From Micromonospora pisi (GTDB lineage Bacteria; Actinomycetota; Actinomycetes; Mycobacteriales; Micromonosporaceae), in contig NZ_RBKT01000001.1 of assembly GCF_003633685.1 (NCBI RefSeq), positions 558,001-622,000 of the forward strand: a stretch of DNA of 64,000 bases, written 5' to 3'. Positions 53,804 through 62,301 of this stretch are shown here, piece by piece. The number at the start of each line of letters is the position of its first letter. Position 1 is the first letter of the stretch. The notes below the pieces were generated by a model. The model was not told the origin of the DNA, ran no database searches, and saw nothing but the letters and a program-made list of their open reading frames with translations. Made by a program: the position numbers and the translations under genes.

Positions 53804-54031
53804 ATGGCAAACGTATCCGTATCCGCACTGCCGACGCCGACCGCCGTACCGGCGCCGACGCCGATCCCGCTCCGCCAGATCCTGCCCTGGGCGATCTTCG
53901 GTGCGGTGCTCGCCGTCGTGCTGCTCTACTTCGTCGGCGCGGAGCAGGGTGTGACCTCCGTCTTCTCCGGTGAGTCGGTGCACGAGTTCGTCCACGACGG
54001 ACGCCACCTGCTCGGTTTCCCCTGTCACTAG
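53804..54031 (+). CDS. cbtB: CbtB, small subunit of the cobalt transporter
   Basis: 75 residues with one hydrophobic helix (LPWAIFGAVLAVVLLYFVG) and a His-rich C terminus (HEFVHDGRHLLGFPCH) typical of the CbtB domain, which likely binds the metal. The riboswitch and GAGGAGG directly upstream fit cobalamin-controlled cobalt uptake. The next gene cbtA begins 16 bases after its stop. Confidence 0.9.
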   Translation: MANVSVSALPTPTAVPAPTPIPLRQILPWAIFGAVLAVVLLYFVGAEQGVTSVFSGESVHEFVHDGRHLLGFPCH

Positions 54032-54047
54032 CAGCGGGCGGACCAAG

Positions 54048-54833
54048 ATGCTCTCCGCTCGTTCGCTGCTGATCCGTGGGATGCTGGTCGGCCTCGCCGC
54101 CGGTGTCGCCGCCTACCTGTTCGCCACCCTCTTCGGTGAGGGCCCGGTCGGGCAGGCGATCGATTTCGAGTCCGCGCAGGGTGCCGCCGCACACGCGGCG
54201 GCGCACGCGGCCGACGCCGGGGCACACACCGACGCGGCCGAGCCCGAACTGGTCAGCCGTCTCGTGCAGAGCACGATCGGGTTGGCCACCGCCGCACTCG
54301 TGTACGGGGTGGCGCTCGGTGGCCTGTTCGCACTCGCGTTCGCGATCGCGTACGGCCGGATCGGTCGGTTCACCCCGCGTGCGACCGCCGCTCTGGTCGC
54401 CCTCGGCGGCTTCGTGACGGTCGCTCTCGTCCCGTTCCTGAAATACCCGGCGAACCCGCCGGCCACGGGTAACCCGGACACCCTCGACCAGCGGACCGTC
54501 CTGTACTTCCTGATGATCGTGATCGGGGTGGCTGCCGGGCTGCTCGCCCTGCACCTCGGCCGGTGGCTCCAACCCCGGTACGGCGCGTGGAACGCGACCC
54601 TGCTCGCGGTGGGGGCGTACGCGGTCTTCATCACCGTCGTGCAGTTCTCACTGCCGACGATCAACGAGGTGCCGGACGGCTTCCCCGCCCTGGTGCTGTG
54701 GGAGTTCCGGCTCGCGTCACTCGGCACCCAGTTCGTCACCTGGGCCACCCTCGGGTTGCTCTTCGGCGCGCTCACCGAACGCCGGGTCCGCGCCAGCGCC
54801 ACCCGACGGGTGGGCGAGACGGTCCCGGCCTGA
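54048..54833 (+). CDS. cbtA: CbtA, membrane subunit of the cobalt transporter
   Basis: 261 residues with about six membrane helices (SLLIRGMLVGLAAGVAAYLF, LVYGVALGGLFALAFAIAYG, VLYFLMIVIGVAAGLLALHL and others). An internal His/Ala-rich loop (GAAAHAAAHAADAGAHTDAA, about residues 42-61) is typical of CbtA and may bind metal. It forms the predicted cobalt transporter with CbtB; the ATG at 54048 directly precedes the first helix. It is convergent with the 54927 gene, with a strong hairpin between them. Confidence 0.9.
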   Translation: MLSARSLLIRGMLVGLAAGVAAYLFATLFGEGPVGQAIDFESAQGAAAHAAAHAADAGAHTDAAEPELVSRLVQSTIGLATAALVYGVALGGLFALAFAIAYGRIGRFTPRATAALVALGGFVTVALVPFLKYPANPPATGNPDTLDQRTVLYFLMIVIGVAAGLLALHLGRWLQPRYGAWNATLLAVGAYAVFITVVQFSLPTINEVPDGFPALVLWEFRLASLGTQFVTWATLGLLFGALTERRVRASATRRVGETVPA

Positions 54834-54859
54834 CGGGTCCGGCACGCGACAGCGCACGA

Positions 54860-54899
54860 CCACCTCCGCTCGGCGGGCTCCACGCCCGTCGAGCGGTGG
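54860..54899. terminator. Long hairpin terminator after cbtA
   Basis: CCACCTCCGCTCGGCGGGC (54860-54878) pairs with GCCCGTCGAGCGGTGG (54884-54899) with few mismatches and a five-base loop. It lies between the convergent cbtA and small-protein genes and can act in both directions. Confidence 0.75.
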
Positions 54900-54926
54900 C
54901 CGTCGCCGCCGCTGCCGCCCCGCCGG

Positions 54927-55232
54927 TCAGCGCCGGCTGTGGACCGGGTTCGGGGTGTGTGGCAGCTTGCCGAGCTGCCGCCACTCGGTCTCGGCCACCT
55001 CGACCCCGTAGTGCTTCGCGGCGGCCTTGATGTTGGCGAACGCCTGCTCCCGCTCGGCGTCCGTCACGCCCTGTACCTGGTCGAACCGGGCCACCGCGTT
55101 ACGTACGTGGGACGCGTCGACCATGGGTTCCTTGCGTTTTGTCGGGAACGCGAAGACCGTGTCTGGTAGTTCCCGCTTCTGCTTGCTACCGAGGGTGCCG
55201 TGCTCCTCGTGCGGCTTCCAGGTGGTTTTCAT
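54927..55232 (-). CDS. DUF6582-like small protein
   Basis: 101 residues: ELPDTVFAFPTKRKEPMVDA, SHVRNAVARFDQVQGVTDAE, FANIKAAAKHYGVEVAETEW. This pattern matches a small actinomycete family I recall as DUF6582, of unknown role, without membrane or signal sequence. AGGGAAACAGC precedes the ATG. It sits leftward ahead of the hairpin and may be a single gene. The family name is from memory and should be treated as tentative. Confidence 0.65.
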   Translation of the reverse strand: MKTTWKPHEEHGTLGSKQKRELPDTVFAFPTKRKEPMVDASHVRNAVARFDQVQGVTDAEREQAFANIKAAAKHYGVEVAETEWRQLGKLPHTPNPVHSRR

Positions 55233-55270
55233 GCTGTTTCCCTACCCCGACCGGGGCGGGATACACCGGT

Positions 55271-55960
55271 TCAGTGGCTGCGGTGTTCGCCGCCGTCGGC
55301 ATCGGTGGGCAGCTTGCCGAGGACCTTGTCGATGATGTGGATCCGGGCGTTGACGGCCCGGTAGTCGGCGCAGAGGGTGCCCGCCTGGCCCGCCACCCGG
55401 GCCATCGTGCCGCTGGCGGTGACCTCGACCGGGGTGCCGTCCAGGGTGGTCACCCGGCCGGCGGCCACCAGCTCGGCCAGCGGGTGGGACCCGTCCACGA
55501 TGTGCGCCTTGAGCAAGGCGCGCAGGTCGTCCTTGCGCTCGATGAAGAGCTCGTCGAGGGTGTCCTCGGAGAACTTGCCGCCGAACGCGTCGTCGGTCGG
55601 GGCGAGAATGGTCAGCCCCGTCATGCCGCGCAGTTCGGGCGCGAGTCCCGAGGCCCGCAGCGCCGCCTCGAACCGGGTGAGGACGGGGATCCACTGCAGC
55701 GCCACGTCGACCGGTTCACCGGCGAGCGACGCCGGATTGCCGGGGTCGGTGCCGGCGGGCAGCACGTCGCAGAGTGGACCGGTCACCCCGACGGGTGCCG
55801 GTGCGGCCTGGGTGGCGCCCCGCTCACCGTGGTCGGTGCCCGTACATCCGGTCGCGACGAGCGCCAGGAGCAGTGCCGCGACGGCGAGGCCCGGTGCGGT
55901 GCGGGACCGGCGGGTGCCGGGGAGGGTCGATGGGTGGTACGGAGCGGATGGCTCGGACAC
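55271..55960 (-). CDS. Fasciclin-domain lipoprotein
   Basis: 229 residues with a lipoprotein signal (AVAALLLALVATGC, lipobox LVATGC with the Cys near residue 39) and one FAS1 domain (TRFEAALRASGLAPELRGMT, LTILAPTDDAFGGKFSEDTL, LLKAHIVDGSHPLAELVAAG, VNARIHIIDKVLGKLPTD). FAS1 proteins mediate surface adhesion or matrix contacts. The GTG at 55960 starts a conventional signal. It is followed 38 bases later by the small leftward gene and preceded by a 105-base gap to the M14 gene. Confidence 0.9.
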   Translation of the reverse strand: MSEPSAPYHPSTLPGTRRSRTAPGLAVAALLLALVATGCTGTDHGERGATQAAPAPVGVTGPLCDVLPAGTDPGNPASLAGEPVDVALQWIPVLTRFEAALRASGLAPELRGMTGLTILAPTDDAFGGKFSEDTLDELFIERKDDLRALLKAHIVDGSHPLAELVAAGRVTTLDGTPVEVTASGTMARVAGQAGTLCADYRAVNARIHIIDKVLGKLPTDADGGEHRSH

Positions 55961-56065
55961 GGTCTCAGCCCTTCGGATCCGGTCGTACCGACGGACCGGG
56001 CACGGGGCCCGGCCCGCCGGTACGAGGGTGCCGGTGGTGATCGGTGCGTTACGGGTCCTAGCTGG

Positions 56066-58207
56066 TCAGAGCAGCGCGCACTGGCCCGATCGGGGCCCCT
56101 GCACGGTGTTGCGGAGGCCGAGGCTGATCGGCGCCGGGCTGTTGCCGGCGCAGCTCAGCGGGCCGTTGACGGTGTTCCCGGCGACCAGGGGCAGGTCGGC
56201 GCCGGTGGCGTTGGCCGCCAGGGTGACCGGACCGGAGACCGTGACGTCGACCAGGGCGATCGCGCCGCTGGTGCCGGTGACCGACACCGGACCGCGCACC
56301 GTGCTGTCGGCCAGGAAGACCCCGGCGGCGCCGGTGGCGCTGACCGGGCCACTGATGGTCGTACCGGTGGCGATCAGGGTGGCGCCCGGCCGGACCGTGA
56401 CCGGGCCGTTCACGGTGGCACCGGCGAGGCAGGTGACGCCGGAGACGACCAGCGGCCCGTTGTGCCGGCTCGGGCCGCTCGGGTAGACCCGCTCGGCACC
56501 GACGAGTTCCTCGGTGCCCTGGGCGTCGAGCAGCAGCGGGATCAGGCCCCGCTCCGGCTGGGCCAGCGGTACGACGTACCCGTCGGCGGTCTTGACGACC
56601 TTCCAGCCGTGCGCCCGTATGCGCTGCGCGACCGTGAAGCCCACCCCACCGGGACCGTCGGTACGGGCCCCGTTGTACTGCTCCTCGGTGAGCTTGTACG
56701 CGCACGGCGCGTTCTCCAGGATCTGGTCCTCGGTCGGCGCGTTCGCCGGTGGCGGGGCCTCTCCCGGGTGCGGCGCCGGGTGCGCCGGGATCAGGTGCGA
56801 GCCACGGAAGACGATCCGGCTGCTGTTCGACGCCTGGAACGTGATCGCCTCGGTCCGGGCCTGCTTGATCGCGTTCAGGTTGGCCCGGTGGTAGTCGAGG
56901 AACTCGTTGAACGTCCAGAGTGCGGAGAACGTCTTGCGCCGCCGGTTGTTCGCCGTGTTGCCCTCGTCCGGGCGGGTGGCGCCACCCGAGCTGCGCAGTT
57001 CGAGCAGCGAGTTGACCACGTTCTTCAGGCCGAGGGTGTTGCGCAGGATGGTCTCCTCGCCCAGCCCCACGTTGCCCCCGCCGTTGCACCCGTACGGGCA
57101 CGGCCACCAGCCGTCCTTGGCGCCGTGTTCGTACATGTGGCCCTCGATCATGTGCTGCGACTCGTTGAAGATCGAGGTGGCCACGTTCTGGTGACGCGGC
57201 GGCAGCATCGGCAGGTCACCGGCGCTGGAGTTGCCGAACTCGTGCCCGTCGTAGCCGGCCACCGGCCGGTACTCGCGCAGCATCTGCACGAAGGAGAGGG
57301 TCTCCGGCTGACGGATCAGGGAGTAGTCGCGGTTGAGGTCCTGACCGGTGGAGTTGCCCCGGGTGTTGGCCGCCCGGCCGTCGCCGTTGATGGTCGGGAC
57401 GATCAGCACGGTGGTGTGCGACAACAGGTCCTTCGTCCGCGCGTCGTCGCTGAAGGCCAGCTGGCGGGCCATGATCAGGCAGGCTTCGCGGTCGCCGGGT
57501 TCGTTGCCGTGCACGTTGCAGTTGACCGAGAGCGGCGAGGTGGCTGCCACCTCGGCCGGGGTGGCCGGCGGAGTGGGGTAGCCGATGACGAACATGTTGA
57601 TCGGGCGGCCGAGCACGGTTCGGCCGATCTCGACGATCCGGACCCGCTCACTGCGCTCGTCGATCGCCGCGGTGTAGGCGTACTCGTCGACGTCGCTGGT
57701 GTACTGCGCGGCCTTGGTGGTCTCCCACTGGGTACGCAGGTTCTGGCCGGGTACCGCCGGGTCGCCCCAGGGCGCGGTGGTGGTGCCGGAGACCGGCAAC
57801 GAGTACGGCTGCTCGGTGGTGCCGAGGCGGGCGCGTACCCGCCACTGGAACCGGTCGCCGGGGTTGAAGCCGGCGTCGGCGAAGGTCGGCTTCTCGTTGT
57901 TGATCTGACGGTTGGGGCGCCAGACACCGACGATGGTCGCCGGACCGGTGGCGGTGCCGGCGTCGTCCACGAGGGTGCGTTCGATCTGGTAGTCGGTGGC
58001 GCCGGCGACCGGCGTCCAGGCCAGGGTGGCGAAGCCGTCGGCCTGCTTGACGGTCAGGTCCTGAACCTGGTTCGGTTCGGGCGCGGCGAGTGCGGCGAGG
58101 GTGGTCGTGGCCGGGTTGCCGAGCGCGGCCGCCGGGGCGGTGACCGTACCGAGGGTGGCGACGAGCAGTCCGGACAGGACGACCGCCGACGATCTTCTGT
58201 ATCTCAT
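56066..58207 (-). CDS. Secreted M14 zinc carboxypeptidase with FN3 and C-terminal repeat domain
   Basis: 713 residues. Signal cut near PAAALG; an FN3 module (about 45-140); M14 catalytic domain (about 165-450) with the zinc motif H233-G-N-E236 (NVHGNEPGDREACLIM) and third ligand H322 in GYDGHEFGNSS. Residues about 600-713 hold repeated short segments (ATVNGPVTVRPGATLIA, TISGPVSATGAAGVFLADS, TVRGPVSVTGTSGAIALVD, TVSGPVTLAANATGADLPL, TVNGPLSCAGNS), each about 20 residues, like a small beta-helix. It should cut C-terminal residues from extracellular peptides or peptidoglycan. GGAGG precedes the ATG by four bases. Confidence 0.9.
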   Translation of the reverse strand: MRYRRSSAVVLSGLLVATLGTVTAPAAALGNPATTTLAALAAPEPNQVQDLTVKQADGFATLAWTPVAGATDYQIERTLVDDAGTATGPATIVGVWRPNRQINNEKPTFADAGFNPGDRFQWRVRARLGTTEQPYSLPVSGTTTAPWGDPAVPGQNLRTQWETTKAAQYTSDVDEYAYTAAIDERSERVRIVEIGRTVLGRPINMFVIGYPTPPATPAEVAATSPLSVNCNVHGNEPGDREACLIMARQLAFSDDARTKDLLSHTTVLIVPTINGDGRAANTRGNSTGQDLNRDYSLIRQPETLSFVQMLREYRPVAGYDGHEFGNSSAGDLPMLPPRHQNVATSIFNESQHMIEGHMYEHGAKDGWWPCPYGCNGGGNVGLGEETILRNTLGLKNVVNSLLELRSSGGATRPDEGNTANNRRRKTFSALWTFNEFLDYHRANLNAIKQARTEAITFQASNSSRIVFRGSHLIPAHPAPHPGEAPPPANAPTEDQILENAPCAYKLTEEQYNGARTDGPGGVGFTVAQRIRAHGWKVVKTADGYVVPLAQPERGLIPLLLDAQGTEELVGAERVYPSGPSRHNGPLVVSGVTCLAGATVNGPVTVRPGATLIATGTTISGPVSATGAAGVFLADSTVRGPVSVTGTSGAIALVDVTVSGPVTLAANATGADLPLVAGNTVNGPLSCAGNSPAPISLGLRNTVQGPRSGQCALL

Positions 58208-58415
58208 GGGACCTCCAGGGTGGAAGGCACAGTTGACCAGGGACAGCAGTCCGGCCAGCATGATCGACTCACGTGGATGACGCAAGATCTTGAGCAAATC
58301 TTGAGGTTCGATCGCGCGTCGTCCAGGCCGGGGGTCACGGTCGATCCCGCCAGACGGGCCGTGTCAGCCGTCCAGATCGGACAGGGCGGCGCCGTGCCGC
58401 TCGACGCCGATGGGC

Positions 58416-59048
58416 TCAGGCGACGCCGGCCGGGCGGAACTGCACACTGACCCGGGGGCCGACCGGACGGCTCGTCTTCGGGATCGCGTGCTCCCAGGTG
58501 CGCTGACAGGAACCGCCCATCACGACGAGGTCTCCGTGGCCGAGCGGGAAACGCAGACTGTTCCCGCCACCCCTGGGGCGGAGCAACAGGGGGCGCGGCG
58601 TGCCGAAGGAGACGATCGCGACCATCGTGTCGACGGTGGCGGAACGACCATGGGTGTCACCGTGCCAGGCCACGCTGTCCCGACCGGTGCGGTAGAGACA
58701 CATGCCGGCGGTGACGAACGGCTCCCCCAACTCCGGCCCGTAGTGCGCGTTGAGTCGACGGCGCGCCTCGGTCAGCAGCGGATGCGGCAGCGTCTCGTGG
58801 CCGGCGTACCACCGCAGCAGGCGCGGCACGTCGACCTGGTCGTCGTACATCCGGCGGCGCTCGGCGCGCCAGTCGACCTCGTCAAGCAGGGTGCCCAACA
58901 CCAGGTCGGAGCCGTGCACCCAGCCGGGGAGGTGGTCGACCCAGGCGCCGCGGGTCAGCTCGTGGCGGCGGACCGCCCCGGCGAGCCGACCGAGACTCGC
59001 CGTGGGTGCCGTGTCCAGCATCGAGGGCTGGTAGCTGCCGTGCGCCAC
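58416..59048 (-). CDS. AlkB-family alpha-ketoglutarate-dependent DNA/RNA dioxygenase
   Basis: 210 residues: SVAWHGDTHGRSATVDTMVA supplies the iron ligand HxD, and TWEHAIPKTSRPVGPRVSVQ the second His and the Arg pair that binds 2-oxoglutarate. Family members reverse alkyl lesions on N1-adenine or N3-cytosine or act on RNA. The GTG at 59048 begins the frame; a later ATG (MLDTAPTAS) is possible. No other repair gene is adjacent; it lies between the M14 gene and the polysaccharide set. Confidence 0.87.
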   Translation of the reverse strand: MAHGSYQPSMLDTAPTASLGRLAGAVRRHELTRGAWVDHLPGWVHGSDLVLGTLLDEVDWRAERRRMYDDQVDVPRLLRWYAGHETLPHPLLTEARRRLNAHYGPELGEPFVTAGMCLYRTGRDSVAWHGDTHGRSATVDTMVAIVSFGTPRPLLLRPRGGGNSLRFPLGHGDLVVMGGSCQRTWEHAIPKTSRPVGPRVSVQFRPAGVA

Positions 59049-59130
59049 CCGGTCAGCGTACGCGACCTCTCGAACAAACGTACGAGCGGGTCCCTTCCGG
59101 GGCTGGTCAGAACCGGCGCACCGCCGTCAC

Positions 59131-60273
59131 TCAGTCGACGAACGTGGTACGCGGCACCGTCTCCGGTGACCAGCGCACGTCGTACCGCGAGGCGGCGACG
59201 CCCTCGGCGAACGCCCTGCTCGCCGCCCGCGAGCTGACGATCCGCCAGTCGAGTTCCTTGTCCACCTCGAACCAGATGAGCCCGATGATGTCCTTGTGCC
59301 GGGGCAGCAACTGGAACGTCTCCTCGATCCATTCGACCTTCCGCCCGTTGTCGTCGGCCGCCGCGGTCTCGGTGATCACCAACGGCCGCTCGCTGAACGT
59401 ACGCATCTCGTCGATGGTCTCGTCGAAGATCTCGTCGAAGGAGCGATAGTCCGAGAAGTACCCGGTGCCGTAGTAGCCGGAGAGCCCGAGCCAGTCGACG
59501 TACTCGTCGCCCGGGTAGAGCGTCTCCAGCGGCGGGTTGCTCTCGTCCCACTGCACGTTCGGGCTCCACACCCAGGTCACGTTCTCGGCCCCGGCGGTAC
59601 GGAAGAGGTCGTGCAGGTGCCGCCACGCCTTGACGTACTCGCCGCGACGGTTGCCGTTGGCCGCCTCCGACCAGGGGTACCAGTCGCCGTTCATCTCGTG
59701 GGCGAACCGGATCGCCACCGGATAGTCGAGCGACTTGATCCCCTCGGCCCAGGAGAGCAGATAGTCGTCGAGGTCGCCGCGGATGATCCGGGAGAGCCGG
59801 TAGTCGGGCTGGTCGGAGCGGATCTCGTCGATCTCGCGCTGGTCCAGGTCCTGCTCCCGGGCCTGCTCGTCGATCCGGTAGTCCCACGGTTCCCAGGCCA
59901 GCATCGGCATCATGCCCCGGTCCCGGACCCGGTCGAAGAGCGCCCGGTCGAACCGGGCGACCGCCCAGTCCGCGCTGAAGAGCATCACCTGCGGCTGCCG
60001 GCCGGCGGCCTCGGCGAAGTCGTCCACCGCGCCGAAGTCGTAGGCGCCCTCGTGCGTCATCACGCCGACGAACACCTTGCCGGCGGGCGGGAAGAGCTCC
60101 CGCTCCCGGGGACTCGGCGACGACGAACCGCCCGGGCCGGTCGTCGCCGCGACCCCGGAGCCGACGTCCGCGCCCCACCGCGGCGCCGTGCGGGGTGCGA
60201 CCACGAAGGCGTACGTCAGCAGCAGCACGCCGATCAGCGCGACCACGACCCTCGGTACGGTCAGCCTTGCCAT
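59131..60273 (-). CDS. GH26-like endo-glycosidase, membrane-anchored
   Basis: 380 residues with an N-terminal membrane helix (VVVALIGVLLLTYAFVV), a Ser/Pro linker, and a (beta/alpha)8 barrel of GH26 type: acid/base E193 in FAHEMNGDWYPW and nucleophile E302 in LVITETAAADD. GH26 enzymes cut beta-mannans or mixed-linkage glucans. The last 13 bases of the GT2 gene overlap its start, so the two are translationally coupled: an endo-hydrolase next to a polymerising synthase often trims or releases the polymer made. The substrate is not shown by sequence. Confidence 0.85.
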   Translation of the reverse strand: MARLTVPRVVVALIGVLLLTYAFVVAPRTAPRWGADVGSGVAATTGPGGSSSPSPRERELFPPAGKVFVGVMTHEGAYDFGAVDDFAEAAGRQPQVMLFSADWAVARFDRALFDRVRDRGMMPMLAWEPWDYRIDEQAREQDLDQREIDEIRSDQPDYRLSRIIRGDLDDYLLSWAEGIKSLDYPVAIRFAHEMNGDWYPWSEAANGNRRGEYVKAWRHLHDLFRTAGAENVTWVWSPNVQWDESNPPLETLYPGDEYVDWLGLSGYYGTGYFSDYRSFDEIFDETIDEMRTFSERPLVITETAAADDNGRKVEWIEETFQLLPRHKDIIGLIWFEVDKELDWRIVSSRAASRAFAEGVAASRYDVRWSPETVPRTTFVD

Positions 60274-62138
60274 TGCCTGTCCCCTCGACTGTTCCGGGTA
60301 ACGGACGCGGCCGGCGCGGCCGGTTCGTCGCGAAGTTCACGGCGGGCCAGCAGTCCGGTCACGATGGCGATCGCGGGCGGGGCCAACGCCGCCACCAGCG
60401 TCAGCGCCGGCCACACCCGCAGCAGCGGATAGCTGTGGTCCAACACGAAGCTCAGGGTGAGCATGGCGGCGGCGAACCCGGCCCAGAGGAAGTGCAGCCG
60501 GAAGGTGCCGAGCGACTCGGTGGTGCGCAACTTGCCCTTGGCGGTGACCACGAAGGCGAGCTTGCGCCGCAGCAGCGCGGAGAGGCCGGCGGCGACGTAG
60601 ATCGGGCCGACGAACAACGCGAGCGCCATCCCCACCATGCCGATCTCCTCCCGTTCGTGCGCGGCGATGTTGTAGCGGCGCAGCCAGAGCCAGACCATGA
60701 ACCAGGTGACGAGGGTGGTCCCCCAGAGCGTGGCCCAGACGGTGGTGTCGAGCTGGGCCGTGGTGACGCCGGTGCACATGTAGAGGGCGGTGGCGAAGTT
60801 GCCGAGCAGCAGGCTGACCGCGACGCTCGGGTAGTAGAACTGGAGCAGCCGGTACTGCCACCGTCGCCGGGTCCCCAGTGCGCGCGGCGCGCGCAGGTCG
60901 GGACGGACCAGGATCTCCCAGATCCCGGCCGCCCACCGTTTCTGCTGGTTCAGGTAGTCCGCCCAGGACGTGGGGCCCTCGCCGATCGCCACGACGTCCG
61001 GGGTGTAGACGCCCTTCCAACGGTTGCCGGTCTGCGGATTGGTCGCGGCGTGGATCCGGATGCTGGTCAGGTGGTCCTCGATGATCGAGTCCTGGTACCC
61101 GCCGATGGACCGCCAGGCGCTGGGGCGGTACAGGTGACCGGTGCCGGTGAGCAGCGGCGCGTCGAGTCCGTTGCCGCCGCGCGCGATCAGGCCGTTGTAG
61201 AGGTACTGCTGTACCGAGGCGCCGTGCGCGACCCAGTTCTGGTGCATGTTGCCGTACACCTGCGGGGTCACCACGAAGGCGACGTCCGGGTCGCGGAAGT
61301 AACCGAGGGTCCGTTCGAGGAAACCGGGCAGCGGTACGTGGTCCGGGTCGACGTTCGCGACCACGTCGTAGTGGTGCTCGTGCTCGGCCCGCCAGGAGTT
61401 GTGGTTGCCGGACTTGGTGCGGGTACGGAACTCACCACTGGGCTGGTTGTACTCGGGCCTGCCCTTGCGGCTGAAGTGACGTACGCCGAGCCGCGCGGCC
61501 ATCGCCCGTACCGCCGGGTCGTCACCCTCGTCGAGGATCCAGACGTCGACCGGGCCGCAGTAGACCAGCTCCCGCATTCTGCGCAGGGTCCGCTCGGCGA
61601 CCTCGATCGGCTCCTTGCTGGGCACGATCGTGGTGAGCAGGGCGACCCGCAGCCCGACCGGCGGGTCGACCGGAACCGGGTCCTTCGCGTTGAAGGCGAA
61701 GACCCAGACCGCGACGTTCTGCGCGATGCGGATCAGCTCGATCGCGACGACCACGCAGAAGCCGATCCGGGCGAGGGTCAGTTGCCAACCGCTGATCCCG
61801 ATCACCCCTGCGCCGGGTACGTGACCGGGCAGCAGCAGCCAGGCGACGAAGAGCAGGCCGGCGGCGCCGTTGAGACAGACGAGCAGGGTCAGCACCAGCC
61901 GTGCGGCGGGCGAGGCGACGTGCCGGAACTCGACCGACGGCTGTTCCCGCCGGGGCGGGACCAGCGGTCCGGCGGTCGCGCCGCAGTCCGCGTACGCCAC
62001 CCGGGCGCTGATGTTGCGCTGGCGTCGGTCCGGCGGGCGCCGCCGGTCCGTCGACCTCGATCCGTGGCGGCGGTTGCCGCCTCCCGGCGGCGGCGCGGGT
62101 GGGACGCGGGTAGGGCTGGCCTTGTCGGCGACGCTCAC
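60261..62138 (-). CDS. GT2-family processive glycosyltransferase, cellulose-synthase-like
   Basis: 625 residues. A pair of N-terminal helices (ARLVLTLLVCLNGAAGLLFV, ARIGFCVVVAIELIRIAQNV), a GT-A catalytic domain with VWILDEGDDPAVRAMA, NVDPDHVPLPGF (DxD), TGTGHLYRPSAW, IIEDHLTS and QQKRWAAG (QxxRW), then several C-terminal helices. This set of motifs is that of processive synthases such as cellulose, curdlan and beta-mannan enzymes. The GTG at 62138 has GGGGGA five bases upstream; a TTG at 62174 would add 12 residues. Coupled with the downstream endo-hydrolase, it should make a beta-linked exopolysaccharide. Confidence 0.9.
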   Translation of the reverse strand: MSVADKASPTRVPPAPPPGGGNRRHGSRSTDRRRPPDRRQRNISARVAYADCGATAGPLVPPRREQPSVEFRHVASPAARLVLTLLVCLNGAAGLLFVAWLLLPGHVPGAGVIGISGWQLTLARIGFCVVVAIELIRIAQNVAVWVFAFNAKDPVPVDPPVGLRVALLTTIVPSKEPIEVAERTLRRMRELVYCGPVDVWILDEGDDPAVRAMAARLGVRHFSRKGRPEYNQPSGEFRTRTKSGNHNSWRAEHEHHYDVVANVDPDHVPLPGFLERTLGYFRDPDVAFVVTPQVYGNMHQNWVAHGASVQQYLYNGLIARGGNGLDAPLLTGTGHLYRPSAWRSIGGYQDSIIEDHLTSIRIHAATNPQTGNRWKGVYTPDVVAIGEGPTSWADYLNQQKRWAAGIWEILVRPDLRAPRALGTRRRWQYRLLQFYYPSVAVSLLLGNFATALYMCTGVTTAQLDTTVWATLWGTTLVTWFMVWLWLRRYNIAAHEREEIGMVGMALALFVGPIYVAAGLSALLRRKLAFVVTAKGKLRTTESLGTFRLHFLWAGFAAAMLTLSFVLDHSYPLLRVWPALTLVAALAPPAIAIVTGLLARRELRDEPAAPAASVTRNSRGDRQWQG

Positions 62139-62301
62139 GATTTCCCCCAAGAACCTGAACCCTGCTCGCCTCAAACCCTGCTAGCCAGATCTTAAGCGGG
62201 CGATGCTGACAAACATTGCGAACCTGCTTAGTACCCACAAATGCGGCAACCCGCCCCGATCAGCTGCCCGAATTCGCTTCCCGGATCAGCTGCCCGACCG
62301 C

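Noticed and set aside
60195-62195. A rightward frame of 666 codons opposite the GT2 gene
   Set aside because: Low-complexity shadow; the GT2 motifs are on the leftward strand.
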